This document shows, one piece after another, positions 7,625 to 16,659 of a stretch of DNA of 64,000 bases. The position numbers and the translations under genes were made by a program. The DNA comes from Geobacteraceae bacterium. Its GTDB lineage: Bacteria > Desulfobacterota > Desulfuromonadia > Geobacterales > Geobacteraceae. The DNA lies in assembly GCA_029975275.1 (NCBI GenBank), contig JARKPN010000082.1, forward strand, positions 87,332 to 151,331. The letters are read 5' to 3'. Numbering within the stretch: the first letter of the stretch is position 1; the number at the start of each line of letters is the position of its first letter. Under the pieces are notes generated by a model, which saw nothing but the letters and a program-made list of their open reading frames with translations, made no database searches and was not told where the DNA came from.

Positions 7625-8701
7625 TTAAAGCAGTTTCTCTATCGCCTTTTCGAGGACCTCCTGGTCCGCGATCTCGATTTCCAGGAGCGCCGCATAGCGG
7701 TCAACGCCGAGCCCGCCGTACGAAGCCAGCTTGACCGAGTCCTTTTCCGTGGTGATCAGGTAGTCGGCCCCTGTCTTATCGAGCTCCAGCAGGATCTCCC
7801 CCACCTCCCCGCCGTCATAGCGGCAGTGGTCCCGGAAGGCCAGGGTCGCGGCAAGCGTCAACCCTTCCCGGCGCAGCGCCGTGAAGAAGGAAGACGGATC
7901 GCCGATGCCGGCAAAGGCGACCCCCTTCCTGCCGGCCAGCAGGGAGAAGGATGCCGGCGGCCCCCCATCGAAAGGCGCTATCCCGGCCAGTCGGTGGTAG
8001 GAGCGGCACGTGGGGATCCCGCGGACCGGAGGATACTCCCTCGACTTTTCGCAGCGGGTACGGACGACCAAGTCGGCCCTCCGCAGGGCCGAGACCGGCT
8101 CGCGCAGGAGTCCGGCCGGGAGGGTGTGGCCGTTGCCGAAAGGGTTCCGTGCGTCCAGCAGGATTATGTTCAGATCGCGGCGGAGACGCTGGTGCTGAAA
8201 GCCGTCGTCCAAGATGAAGACGTCCGGATGGAACTTTTCAAGGGCATGCAGTCCGGCACGATAGCGGTCACGTCCCGTCATCACGATCAGCCCCGGAACC
8301 GAGCGCGCGATCAGAAAAGGCTCATCCGCCGCCTCGGGAGGAGCGAGGAGAATGCATCGGCCGTCCGAGACCACGCGTACCCGGTCTTCCTCAGGACCGC
8401 CGAAACCGTGGGAGAGAAGCGCCACCCGTTTCCCCCGCGCCAGGAGCAGGCGGGCCAGCAGGATGGCCGTGGGTGTTTTTCCTGTTCCGCCCACTGAAAG
8501 GTTACCCACCGAGATAACCGGTTTTCCCAGAGAAAAGGAGGGTAACCCGCCTGTCCGGTACAGCAATGCCCGTATCCGCAGGACAAGGGCATACCCCAGG
8601 GATAGCGGGACGAGCAGGGCGAGCAGCAGCCTGTCGGCCGGGGTCCGCCGTTTCCCCTCCCACAGTTCCCGGAAATATCTCTCAAGCCACGCGGTTTTCA
8701 A
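7625..8701 (-). CDS. lpxK: Tetraacyldisaccharide 4'-kinase
   Basis: LpxK phosphorylates the 4' position of the tetraacyl lipid A disaccharide at the cytoplasmic face of the inner membrane. The 358-residue product has the membrane-associated N-terminal helix and SVGNLSVGGTGKTPTAILLA, a P-loop with the LpxK-specific flanks (about residues 50-70). FILDDGFQHQRL (about 155) and the TTEKD-K element (TTEKDSVKL) are also family hallmarks. The start is TTG with a GAGG site six to seven bases before it. It follows waaA by 24 bases. Confidence 0.93.
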   Translation of the reverse strand: MKTAWLERYFRELWEGKRRTPADRLLLALLVPLSLGYALVLRIRALLYRTGGLPSFSLGKPVISVGNLSVGGTGKTPTAILLARLLLARGKRVALLSHGFGGPEEDRVRVVSDGRCILLAPPEAADEPFLIARSVPGLIVMTGRDRYRAGLHALEKFHPDVFILDDGFQHQRLRRDLNIILLDARNPFGNGHTLPAGLLREPVSALRRADLVVRTRCEKSREYPPVRGIPTCRSYHRLAGIAPFDGGPPASFSLLAGRKGVAFAGIGDPSSFFTALRREGLTLAATLAFRDHCRYDGGEVGEILLELDKTGADYLITTEKDSVKLASYGGLGVDRYAALLEIEIADQEVLEKAIEKLL

Positions 8702-8725
8702 GGGATCCGCCTCGTGCCCGGCCGC

Positions 8726-10033
8726 TCAGGCCGCCCCCATCCTTGTGGGGAGGGACGCGATAATCTCCATGTGCCGCTCCGTGGAGCCGCTGTGCTCCCT
8801 GAGGAGGTTGACGCCGTTTTCGCCCATCTCCCTGCGGCCCGCTTCGTCGTCCAGGAGGTCCCGGATCGCCTCTTTCAGCATGGCTGCGTCGTCCACCCGG
8901 CGCCCGCCGCCGCAGCCGAGCATCCTGGAAGCAATCTCCCTAAAATTGTTCATATGGGGTCCGAATAGCACCGGCACGGCCAGCGAGGCCGGCTCCAGGA
9001 TGTTGTGACCGCCGACCGGCACCAGGCTGCCGCCGACAAACACCAGGTCCGACACAGAATAGAGGTCCATCAGCTCGCCGACCGTATCGACCAGAAGCGC
9101 CTCTCCGGCGGCAAAGGTTGCGGTACGCTCGTCCAAGGATGAGCGCCGGGCAAAAGGGATACCGAACCTCCCCAGCAGCTCGGCCACCTCCCCGGCCCGC
9201 TCCGGGTGACGCGGCGCCAGCACCAGGAAGAACGCCGTCCCCTCGGCGGCCAGGGCGACACATGCAGCCAGTACCGCCTCCTCTTCTCCCTGGTGGGTGC
9301 TCCCCGCGGTAAAAACCGGCACCCGGTCGGGAATGCGGTACCGGCCGCGGAGTGCCGTCTTTTTCTCCTCCGGAACGTTCGGAACAGGGATGTCGTACTT
9401 CAGGTTGCCGGCCACGTGAACCCGGGAGGGGTGTGCTCCAATCATCGCGATCCTGCTGGCGTCCTCGCCGGTCTGCATGCAGAAGGCCGAAAAGTTTTCC
9501 AGCACCGGTTTGAACAGCCGGGAGAACCTCCGGTATCCCCCGAAGGATTTGTCCGAGATGCGGCCGTTGGCAAGGACCGCCGGAATGCCCAGAAGCCGGG
9601 CATGGCGGAGAAAGTTCGGCCAGATCTCGGTCTCCACCACCACGATGAGGCAGGGCCTGATCCGTTTCAGGGCCAGCCGTACGGAAAAACGGAAATCAAA
9701 TGGAAAAAAGACGCAGAGGTCGGCATCGGAGAGCTTTTCCGCTATTTCCCTCCCCGTCTCGGTTACGGTGGAGAGGACGATTTTCCGTTCGGGATACCTG
9801 GTCTTCAGCGCCCGCAGCAGCGGCCGCACCGCCATGGTCTCCCCCACCGACACGGCATGGACCCAGACCGTGCCGGACCCCTCCAGCAGAGACAGTTTCT
9901 CGTGCGCGATGAAGCCCAGTCGCTCGCGGATCCCCTTGCGGAGCCTCCGGCGCCGCAGGTACCGCCAGAGGTACCAGGGGATTGAGAGAGGTATTGCCAG
10001 CAGGAGGAGTATGTCGTACAGGGCGTAGATCAT
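8726..10033 (-). CDS. waaA: 3-deoxy-D-manno-octulosonic acid (Kdo) transferase
   Basis: WaaA (KdtA) adds Kdo to lipid IVA and defines the inner core. The 435-residue product has an N-terminal membrane anchor (YDILLLLAIPLSIPWYLWRYL). WVHAVSVGETMAVRPLLRAL and VVVETEIWPNFLRHA carry the conserved Glu residues, and FVGGSLVPVGGHNILEPASL is the GT30 donor-site motif. The length is normal. It starts three bases after the msbA stop. Confidence 0.93.
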   Translation of the reverse strand: MIYALYDILLLLAIPLSIPWYLWRYLRRRRLRKGIRERLGFIAHEKLSLLEGSGTVWVHAVSVGETMAVRPLLRALKTRYPERKIVLSTVTETGREIAEKLSDADLCVFFPFDFRFSVRLALKRIRPCLIVVVETEIWPNFLRHARLLGIPAVLANGRISDKSFGGYRRFSRLFKPVLENFSAFCMQTGEDASRIAMIGAHPSRVHVAGNLKYDIPVPNVPEEKKTALRGRYRIPDRVPVFTAGSTHQGEEEAVLAACVALAAEGTAFFLVLAPRHPERAGEVAELLGRFGIPFARRSSLDERTATFAAGEALLVDTVGELMDLYSVSDLVFVGGSLVPVGGHNILEPASLAVPVLFGPHMNNFREIASRMLGCGGGRRVDDAAMLKEAIRDLLDDEAGRREMGENGVNLLREHSGSTERHMEIIASLPTRMGAA

Positions 10034-10036
10034 GCA

Positions 10037-11812
10037 TCAGCTCTGGAACTGCATTTCGTAGAGCTTTTTGTAGAGCCCGCCGGTCTCCAGCAGATGATGA
10101 TGACTGCCGCGCTCGACGATCTCTCCCTTCTCGAACACCGCGATGGTGTCGGCATGGAGGATGGTGGAGAGGCGGTGGGCAATGACGAACGTGGTCCGGT
10201 TGGACATGAGATTGTTGATGGCCTGCTGGACCATCTGCTCGCTCTCGGTGTCGAGGGCGCTGGTGGCTTCGTCCAGGATCAGGATCGGAGCGTTCTTGAG
10301 GATTGCCCGGGCTATGCAGAGCCGCTGCTTCTGGCCGCCGGACAGTCGGACTCCGCGGTCGCCGATATTGGTCCGGTAACCTTCAGGCATTTCCATGATG
10401 AAGTCGTGGGCATATGCGGCCCTGGCCGCGCGCTCGACCTCCTCGTCGCTCGCGTCGGTCTTGCCGTACCTGATATTGTTGGCAATGGTCTCGTTGAACA
10501 GGATGGTCTCCTGGTCGACCAGCGCGATCTGTCGCATGAGATCCTCGAGCTTCACGGTACGTATGTCGATCCCGTCAATCAGTATGGCGCCGGACTGCAC
10601 GTCGTAAAAACGTGAGAGCAGCGAGACCATGGTGGTCTTGCCCGCGCCCGACGGTCCCACCAGGGCCACGACCTCACCCTTTCTGGCCGACAGGCTGACG
10701 TTCCTGAGGACCTGCTCGTCCTTGTACGAGAAGGAAACCTCACGGAATTCGACCTCTCCCCTGACCCGATCGAGGCTCAACGCATCCGGTGCATCGGTGA
10801 TCTCGGGCTTTTCGTCGATAATCTGGAAGACCCGCTCCCCGGCTCCGACGGAACGCTGGACGATCGAGTACACGTTCAACAGCTTCTTTATGGGGGTATA
10901 GAGCATCCCCATGGCGAAAACGAACGAGATGAAGGCATCGGCCTCCACCCTGCCGGACAGGACATGGCTGCCGCCGAACCAGATGACCCCTGCGATGCCG
11001 AAGGAGGTGATGACCTCCATGATCGGGGTATGGAGCGCCTCGTACTTCAGGGTCTTGCGGGCAAAACCGAGGAACCTCAGGTTCGCCGTCTTGAACCTGT
11101 CGATTTCACGGTTTTCCAGGCCGAAGGCCTTGATGACCTTGATGCCGGAAAAGGTCTCCTGGAGGATGCAGGAGATGTCGCTTACCCTTTCAAGACCCAG
11201 CTTGGCCAGGCGCTTGATATGTCGTCCGATTATCCTGGTGGGAAACAGCATCAGCGGCACCACAATCAGGGTGATCAGGGCAAGCTGCCAGTCGAGATAA
11301 ATGATCAGCCCCACCAGGCCGGCAGCCGTCAGGGTGTCCCTGAACAGGCACATCATGACCTCGGACATTCCGTTCTGCATCATGTTGACGTCGTTCAGGA
11401 CCCGGGCCATGAGCACCCCGGTCGGATGGTTGTTGAAGAACCGGAGCGACAGGCGCATGTTCCGCTGGTAGATGTCGTTCCGGATACCCTGCACGCCGAG
11501 CTGTCCGGCAAAGGTGATGCAGAACTGCTGGATGAAACGGCACACCCCCCTGAAGATGAACAGTGCAATCAGGGCGATCGGGAGCAGGTGATAGATGCTG
11601 AGCGAACTGACGGAAATCACCCCGCCCAGGATCGGCCCGGTCGAAAAGGTTATCTCGGAGGAATGCTCCGTAAACACCCGTTTCAGGACCTTTCCAATAA
11701 AAAACGCGATGGCCGAATCCGAAGCGGCAACCCCGACCGCGCCCACGAGAGATACGGCTATCAGCTTCCAGTAGGGGAAGGTATATCCCAGAATCCTTCT
11801 TAAGGTACCCAT
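10037..11812 (-). CDS. msbA: Lipid A export ABC transporter (MsbA family)
   Basis: The 591-residue half-transporter has six membrane segments in the first 320 residues, then an ATPase domain with Walker A GPSGAGKTT, the signature RLSGGQKQRLCIARA and Walker B ILILDEATSALD. MsbA flips core-lipid A to the periplasmic leaflet using ATP. Placement between lpxB and waaA supports this over a drug exporter. It starts 18 bases after lpxB. Confidence 0.9.
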   Translation of the reverse strand: MGTLRRILGYTFPYWKLIAVSLVGAVGVAASDSAIAFFIGKVLKRVFTEHSSEITFSTGPILGGVISVSSLSIYHLLPIALIALFIFRGVCRFIQQFCITFAGQLGVQGIRNDIYQRNMRLSLRFFNNHPTGVLMARVLNDVNMMQNGMSEVMMCLFRDTLTAAGLVGLIIYLDWQLALITLIVVPLMLFPTRIIGRHIKRLAKLGLERVSDISCILQETFSGIKVIKAFGLENREIDRFKTANLRFLGFARKTLKYEALHTPIMEVITSFGIAGVIWFGGSHVLSGRVEADAFISFVFAMGMLYTPIKKLLNVYSIVQRSVGAGERVFQIIDEKPEITDAPDALSLDRVRGEVEFREVSFSYKDEQVLRNVSLSARKGEVVALVGPSGAGKTTMVSLLSRFYDVQSGAILIDGIDIRTVKLEDLMRQIALVDQETILFNETIANNIRYGKTDASDEEVERAARAAYAHDFIMEMPEGYRTNIGDRGVRLSGGQKQRLCIARAILKNAPILILDEATSALDTESEQMVQQAINNLMSNRTTFVIAHRLSTILHADTIAVFEKGEIVERGSHHHLLETGGLYKKLYEMQFQS

Positions 11813-11830
11813 TTTACTGAAACCTTTCCT

Positions 11831-12982
11831 TCATTCGAGCATTTCCAGGGCGATGGCGGCGACCCGGCCGGAGCACCCCCCTTCCCCGAGGCGTTCGCGG
11901 ACGAGCGCCAAGCCTTTCCGTATCTCATCCGTGTAACCCGGATCCGTCAGGATCCGGGCGATTTCATCCGCAATGAGACCGGGCTCGGCCTCATGCTGGA
12001 TCATCTCCCGCACCACCCGTTTCCCGGCCACGATATTGCAGATGCCGATGTGATCGACCCGGATCAGGCGCTTTCCAACGGCATAGGTCAGTGGAGACAC
12101 CCGGTAGATAATCACCATCGGCACCCCGAGCAGGGCTATCTCCAGGGTCACCGTGCCGGATACCGAGATGATGGCGTCACACACCTGGATCACGTCGTAT
12201 CCCTTGCCCGACACCACCGTGACCGGGAGCGTGGAGGACTCGAGACAGGGGTCAATGTCGGCACGCTCCAGGCTGGACGCCAGAGGAAGGATGAACTGGA
12301 GGTCGGGGAACCGCTCCTTGAGGATGCGGGCCGATTCGAGGATGACCGGCAGGTGTTTCCTGATCTCCTGGACCCGGCTTCCCGGGAACAGCCCCACGGT
12401 CCTGCGGGAGGGGTCGAGGCCGAAACGGCCGCGGGCCTCGTCAACCGGCATGGTCGGCCTTGCGGTGTCCACCAGCGGGTGTCCCACGAACGAGACCGGG
12501 ACACCCTCCCGCTCGTAGAACGGGACCTCGAAGGGAAACACCACCGCCATCCGGTCCACCAGCCGGGCGATCTTCCTGACCCGGCCGACGCGCCAGGCCC
12601 ACACCTGCGGGCTTATGTAGTAGAGCACCCTGACCCCGGCCTTGCGGGCGACCCGCGCCAGCCGCAGGTTGAAATCGGGATAGTCGATCAGGATCAGCAG
12701 GTCGGGCGGATTGTTCTTCAGGATGTCGGCCATCCTGCGGAAGGCCCGGTAGATGGTGGGGAAATGGGCGGCCACCTCGACCAGGCCCACCACGGCCATT
12801 TCCCGGGCGTCCACCAGCGTGTCCGCTCCCGCCTCGCGCATCATGGGACCGCCGATGCCGAAAAAGGACAGGGACGGGTCGCGCGACAGGGCCTCCCTCA
12901 CCAGCGTGGAGCCGTGCAGGTCGCCGGACGCCTCGCCGGCTATGATCATGATGCGCTTGTTCGGCGTTGCAGGCTCCGACAC
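11831..12982 (-). CDS. lpxB: Lipid-A-disaccharide synthase
   Basis: LpxB condenses UDP-2,3-diacylglucosamine with lipid X to give the lipid A disaccharide (GT19). Motifs seen are MIIAGEASGDLHGSTLV at the N-terminus, FFGIGGPMMREAG, YYISPQVWAWRVGRVRKI and LPGSR-like FPGSRVQEIRKHLP. The frame is open to 13060 with TTG and ATG options. GTG at 12982 has a GAGGAG site six bases before it and gives 383 residues, close to the usual 380, so it is chosen here. It follows the RCC1 gene by 135 bases. Confidence 0.92.
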   Translation of the reverse strand: MSEPATPNKRIMIIAGEASGDLHGSTLVREALSRDPSLSFFGIGGPMMREAGADTLVDAREMAVVGLVEVAAHFPTIYRAFRRMADILKNNPPDLLILIDYPDFNLRLARVARKAGVRVLYYISPQVWAWRVGRVRKIARLVDRMAVVFPFEVPFYEREGVPVSFVGHPLVDTARPTMPVDEARGRFGLDPSRRTVGLFPGSRVQEIRKHLPVILESARILKERFPDLQFILPLASSLERADIDPCLESSTLPVTVVSGKGYDVIQVCDAIISVSGTVTLEIALLGVPMVIIYRVSPLTYAVGKRLIRVDHIGICNIVAGKRVVREMIQHEAEPGLIADEIARILTDPGYTDEIRKGLALVRERLGEGGCSGRVAAIALEMLE

Positions 12983-13117
12983 TTCGTGCTCCTCAAAAGA
13001 AAAAGTCATTGCGTCGGGAGGCCCGCGTCTGACCGGACACGGGACCCCCGTGATGCGCAATGACCAGTGATTGAATCAGACGGGCCGTGCGACCCCCATC
13101 ATGAGGAAACTAGCCTG

Positions 13118-14443
13118 TCAAAAATCGACCTTGACAGCATAGCTGCGGCTGGTTCTGGTTCCGTCACCCAGTTGTCCCCGGTTGTTTTTGCCCCAGGAAT
13201 AGAGCTCGTTATTAGAGCCGCGCGCCAGGGAATGATGGCCCTGGGTGGTTACCGACGTGATGTCCGTCAACGGGGACAGGCCCTCCGTGCTTTTCACCAT
13301 GACCTTGACCTCCTGCGGTTTTGTGACTGCCGCGTCACTTCCCAATACACCGCCGTTGCCGAGTTGGCCGTACTTGTTGTAGCCCCAGGCGTAGACCCGA
13401 ATTATTTGAGTCCCATCGCCATAGCTGATGACGGCCAGAGAGTGATCGAGTCCGGCCGAAATATCCGTCGCAGTCCAAGCAATGACTGGATTTTGATCGT
13501 CTTTCAGTTCCAGTTTGACCGGAACGGCACCCATGGATGAGGTCTTGGTGCCGTCACCCAACTGGCCGAAACCGTTGTACCCCCAGGCCCAGATTTTGCC
13601 GGCGCCGTCGATGGCGAGCGCATGGCTTCCACCGGCGGCAATTTGGTCGATATTGCCGAGCTCGGTATAAGTATAGCTATCCGCCGCACCACTACGCTGC
13701 TTCACCTGCACCGGGACCTTGCTGGTCGTAGTGGTGCCATTACCGAGCTGCCCCTTGGCGTTGCTTCCCCAGGCATAAACCTTTCCGGTCGACGTGAGGG
13801 CCAGGCTGAATTCTCCACCGGCCGCTATGGCAACGATCTCATCGGTGATGCCGGTAGTATCGACCTCGATCGCGAACTTGCTGGTAGTCGTGGAGTTGTT
13901 CCCCAGTTGCCCCTTGGTGTTGCTCCCCCAGGCTAATAACGTGCCATTCGACTTCAGGGCAAGGCAGTGATTCCCCCCTGCCGCCACGGCGGTGACGCCG
14001 GAAAGCGACGTAGCTTCGTCGGTGTCCAGAACCGGGGCCGGCCTCGACCTGGTAGTGAGGGTATTGTCTCCAAGCTGACCGCTGGTGTTGTGTCCCCAGG
14101 CATAGACAACCCCATCGTCCCCGATGGCGACACCGAAGCCTCCGCCGATGGAGACCTGCGTGTATTTACTGACGCCCGTCAGCATTAGGACCGGCTTGGG
14201 AGAGTTGCTGTCGCGCCTGGTGCCGAGCCCGAGCTGGCCCCAGCCGTTGGCCCCCCATCCGTAGAGTTGCGGGTTTGTCGCGTCGTTGAATGCCAGCGTA
14301 TGCTCGGAATTTACCGTCGAGTAAAAGAGATTGTACCCTTCATATTCTTCGTCCTCATCCGAACCGCTGCCGCAGGAAGCCAGCAGGGCCGTGAGAGCCA
14401 GGGTGAGGGTCAGACAAAGCATACGTCTTGTCATTCGGCACAT
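13118..14443 (-). CDS. RCC1-repeat beta-propeller lipoprotein
   Basis: This 441-residue secreted protein has a lipoprotein signal (ALTALLASCGSG; lipobox LASC with Cys near residue 24). Seven RCC1-type repeats follow, each marked by a core such as YAWGHNTSGQLGD or WAWGYNGFGQLGDG. Seven repeats make one complete seven-bladed propeller. An AGGGG site precedes the ATG by about seven bases. The gene stands between gnnB-like and lpxB genes in an otherwise lipid A operon. Bacterial RCC1 proteins have varied, mostly unknown roles, so no enzymatic function is claimed. Simple threonine-rich repeat units suggest recent repeat expansion. Confidence 0.88.
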   Translation of the reverse strand: MCRMTRRMLCLTLTLALTALLASCGSGSDEDEEYEGYNLFYSTVNSEHTLAFNDATNPQLYGWGANGWGQLGLGTRRDSNSPKPVLMLTGVSKYTQVSIGGGFGVAIGDDGVVYAWGHNTSGQLGDNTLTTRSRPAPVLDTDEATSLSGVTAVAAGGNHCLALKSNGTLLAWGSNTKGQLGNNSTTTSKFAIEVDTTGITDEIVAIAAGGEFSLALTSTGKVYAWGSNAKGQLGNGTTTTSKVPVQVKQRSGAADSYTYTELGNIDQIAAGGSHALAIDGAGKIWAWGYNGFGQLGDGTKTSSMGAVPVKLELKDDQNPVIAWTATDISAGLDHSLAVISYGDGTQIIRVYAWGYNKYGQLGNGGVLGSDAAVTKPQEVKVMVKSTEGLSPLTDITSVTTQGHHSLARGSNNELYSWGKNNRGQLGDGTRTSRSYAVKVDF

Positions 14444-14534
14444 GGTTTTTCCCCTTTTGCACTTTATTCAGGAGTCCTGATTTACTGCGGAACAAGGAAC
14501 CGGGCGCGGCACCGTTCAGGCGGCCTGCGCCGGG

Positions 14535-15632
14535 TCAGGCCAATGCCTTCTTCACCGTGGCGACCACCTCCTCCACCTGGCCGTCGGTCATCTCCGGGAA
14601 GATGGGGAGCGACATGCACCGTCCGGCCACCGATTCGGCCACCGGGAGCGAAAGCCCGCCGCATGCCGCAGCAAAGACCTCCTGGCGGTGGAGCGGTATG
14701 GGATAATAAACCGCCGAGGCGATACCGGCATCGGCAAGGCCCTTCATAACCCGATCCCGGTCGCCGGTAAGGATCGTGTACTGGTGAAAGACGTGCACGC
14801 CCCTTTCGTCGACGTGGGGCGTCGTGACACCCGTTTCCGCCAGCAGTCGGCTGTAGAGCCCGGCCACGCGCCGCCGGTTCCGGTTGTAGGAGTCGATGCG
14901 CTTGAGCTTGGCCCTGAGCACCACCGCCTGGATCTCGTCCAGGCGGCTGTTGAAGCCTATCACGCCGTGGTGGTAGCGCTGCCTGCTCCCGTGGTTGCGC
15001 AGCATGCGGAGCTTTTCGTCCAGTTCGTCCGAATCGGTGGTGATCATGCCGCCATCCCCGTAGCAGCCGAGGTTCTTGCTGGGGAAGAAGCTGAAGCAGC
15101 CCAGGCTGCCGATGGAGCCGGTCATCCGCCCCTGGAAGGTCGCTCCGAAGGACTGGGCGCAGTCCTCCACCATGAGGAGTCCGTGGCGGTCGCAGACCGC
15201 CACGACGGCATCCGTGTCGGTGGGCTGTCCGAACAGGTGCACCGGCAGCACTGCCCTGGTCGCCGGGGTAACCGCGGCCTCGATCCCTGCCGGGTCGATG
15301 TTGTAGGTCAGGGGATCGATGTCCACGAACACCGGGGTGGCCCCCACGTAGCGGATGGCCTCGGCGGTTGCTACGAAGGTGAACGGGGTGGTGATCACCT
15401 CGTCGCCCGGGCCGATGCCGGACGCCACCAGGGCCAGGTGGAGCGCGTCGGTGCCGGACGCCACGGTTACGGCATGCTTCACCCCCAGGAACGCAGCAGC
15501 CTCCTCCTCGAATGCGGACACGTTCGGTCCCAGGATGAACTGGCACTTCTCCATGACGGCCAGGATGCCGTTGTCAATCTCTTCCTTCAACTGACGGTAC
15601 TGGATATTCAGGTCAACCATCGGAATAGTCAT
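14535..15632 (-). CDS. DegT/DnrJ/EryC1 family sugar aminotransferase (GnnB-like)
   Basis: The 365-residue PLP enzyme of the DegT/DnrJ/EryC1 family has ASGTDALHLAL at about residue 57, EDCAQSFGA at about 160 and FFPSKNLGCYGDGG at about 186, where the Lys binds PLP. An ATG just after the first TTG, with an AGGTG site seven bases before, is taken as the start. With the neighbouring Gfo/Idh dehydrogenase it matches the GnnA/GnnB pair. That pair oxidises and aminates C3 of UDP-GlcNAc to make UDP-GlcNAc3N, giving lipid A with amide-linked acyl chains. The position next to lpxA supports this; an O-antigen sugar role is the alternative. Confidence 0.8.
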   Translation of the reverse strand: MTIPMVDLNIQYRQLKEEIDNGILAVMEKCQFILGPNVSAFEEEAAAFLGVKHAVTVASGTDALHLALVASGIGPGDEVITTPFTFVATAEAIRYVGATPVFVDIDPLTYNIDPAGIEAAVTPATRAVLPVHLFGQPTDTDAVVAVCDRHGLLMVEDCAQSFGATFQGRMTGSIGSLGCFSFFPSKNLGCYGDGGMITTDSDELDEKLRMLRNHGSRQRYHHGVIGFNSRLDEIQAVVLRAKLKRIDSYNRNRRRVAGLYSRLLAETGVTTPHVDERGVHVFHQYTILTGDRDRVMKGLADAGIASAVYYPIPLHRQEVFAAACGGLSLPVAESVAGRCMSLPIFPEMTDGQVEEVVATVKKALA

Positions 15633-15720
15633 CAATCTTCACCTGTCTCGAATAATCGGCACGGGGAAAGAGGGGTATCCTCCTCCCGGCACCGTGATTT
15701 TGCCTACGGCCGATAACCGT

Positions 15721-16659
15721 TCACAGTCTTTTGTTAATCAAAAGCGCGGTCTTCAGTGCGCGCCTGCCGTCCTCACCGGTGACTACCGGCTTCGCTCCCC
15801 CGGAAACGGCTTCGAGGAAGGATTCTATCTCGGTCATCAGGACGTCCCCCTGTCCCATCTCCCGCTGGTCGATGGTCACGTTGGGAACGCCGGGGAACAT
15901 CTCGCCGTCACCCTTGCGGAACACGGCAAGCTTCTTGTTCTGGAAATCCAGGGTGATGTAGGCGTCGGGCTGGAATATCCGCATGCGCCGTTCGCTCTTG
16001 AAGCTGATGCGGCTGGCGGTCACGTTGGCCACGCAGCCGTCTTCGAACTGGATGCGGGCGTTTGCAATGTCCTCCTCGTCGGTGAACACAGGAGCGCCGA
16101 TGGAATTGATGCTCTTTATGGGCGAGCGGACTATGTTCTGGATGATGTCGATGTCGTGTATCATCAGGTCCAGAACCACGTTCACGTCGGTGCCGCGCGG
16201 CTTGAACGGGGCTATCCGGACCGATTCGATGAACCTGGGCCCGTTCAGGATCCCGTCCAGTGCCTGAAGCACCGGGTTGAAGCGCTCCAGGTGCCCCACC
16301 TGCAGCACCGCCCCTGTTTTCCGGGCGATCCTGATCAGCTCGTCGGCCTCTTCGAGGGTGGTGGTCATCGGCTTTTCCAGCAGGACGTGCACCCCGCGTT
16401 CGAGAAACTCGCCGGCCACCCGGTAGTGGGACTGCGTAGGCACCGCAATGCTGACGGCATCCACCATCCCCAGAATCGCGCTATGGCAGGTGAAGGCCCG
16501 CGCGTCCAGCCGGTTCGCGACCGATTCGGCCCTTTCGCGGTCCACGTCCACCACTGCCACCAGGTCGGCGTTCGGGAGCGCGGCATACTTCTCCGCATGG
16601 AACCCTCCCAGGTAGCCGACGCCAATTACCGCGGTCCTTATCTTGCGGCTCAACGGCAT
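15721..16659 (-). CDS. Gfo/Idh/MocA family oxidoreductase (GnnA-like UDP-GlcNAc 3-dehydrogenase)
   Basis: The 312-residue dehydrogenase has the NAD-binding motif AVIGVGYLGGFHAEKY at the N-terminus, the EKP motif VLLEKPMTTTLEEAD at about 95 and DLMIHDIDI at about 170 with the catalytic His region. It overlaps the 3' end of lpxA by ten bases, an arrangement common for lpxA-linked Gfo/Idh enzymes. With the downstream aminotransferase it probably oxidises C3 of UDP-GlcNAc before transamination (GnnA). Many genomes have this lpxA-linked gene without a GnnB, so the pair matters. Substrate is inferred. Confidence 0.8.
   Translation of the reverse strand: MPLSRKIRTAVIGVGYLGGFHAEKYAALPNADLVAVVDVDRERAESVANRLDARAFTCHSAILGMVDAVSIAVPTQSHYRVAGEFLERGVHVLLEKPMTTTLEEADELIRIARKTGAVLQVGHLERFNPVLQALDGILNGPRFIESVRIAPFKPRGTDVNVVLDLMIHDIDIIQNIVRSPIKSINSIGAPVFTDEEDIANARIQFEDGCVANVTASRISFKSERRMRIFQPDAYITLDFQNKKLAVFRKGDGEMFPGVPNVTIDQREMGQGDVLMTEIESFLEAVSGGAKPVVTGEDGRRALKTALLINKRL

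Noticed and set aside
6020..8497. Very long plus-strand open frame (over 800 codons)
   Set aside because: It is antisense to three well-recognised genes (heptosyltransferase, Trm112-like, lpxK) and has the Gly/Arg/His-rich composition of GC-driven antisense frames.
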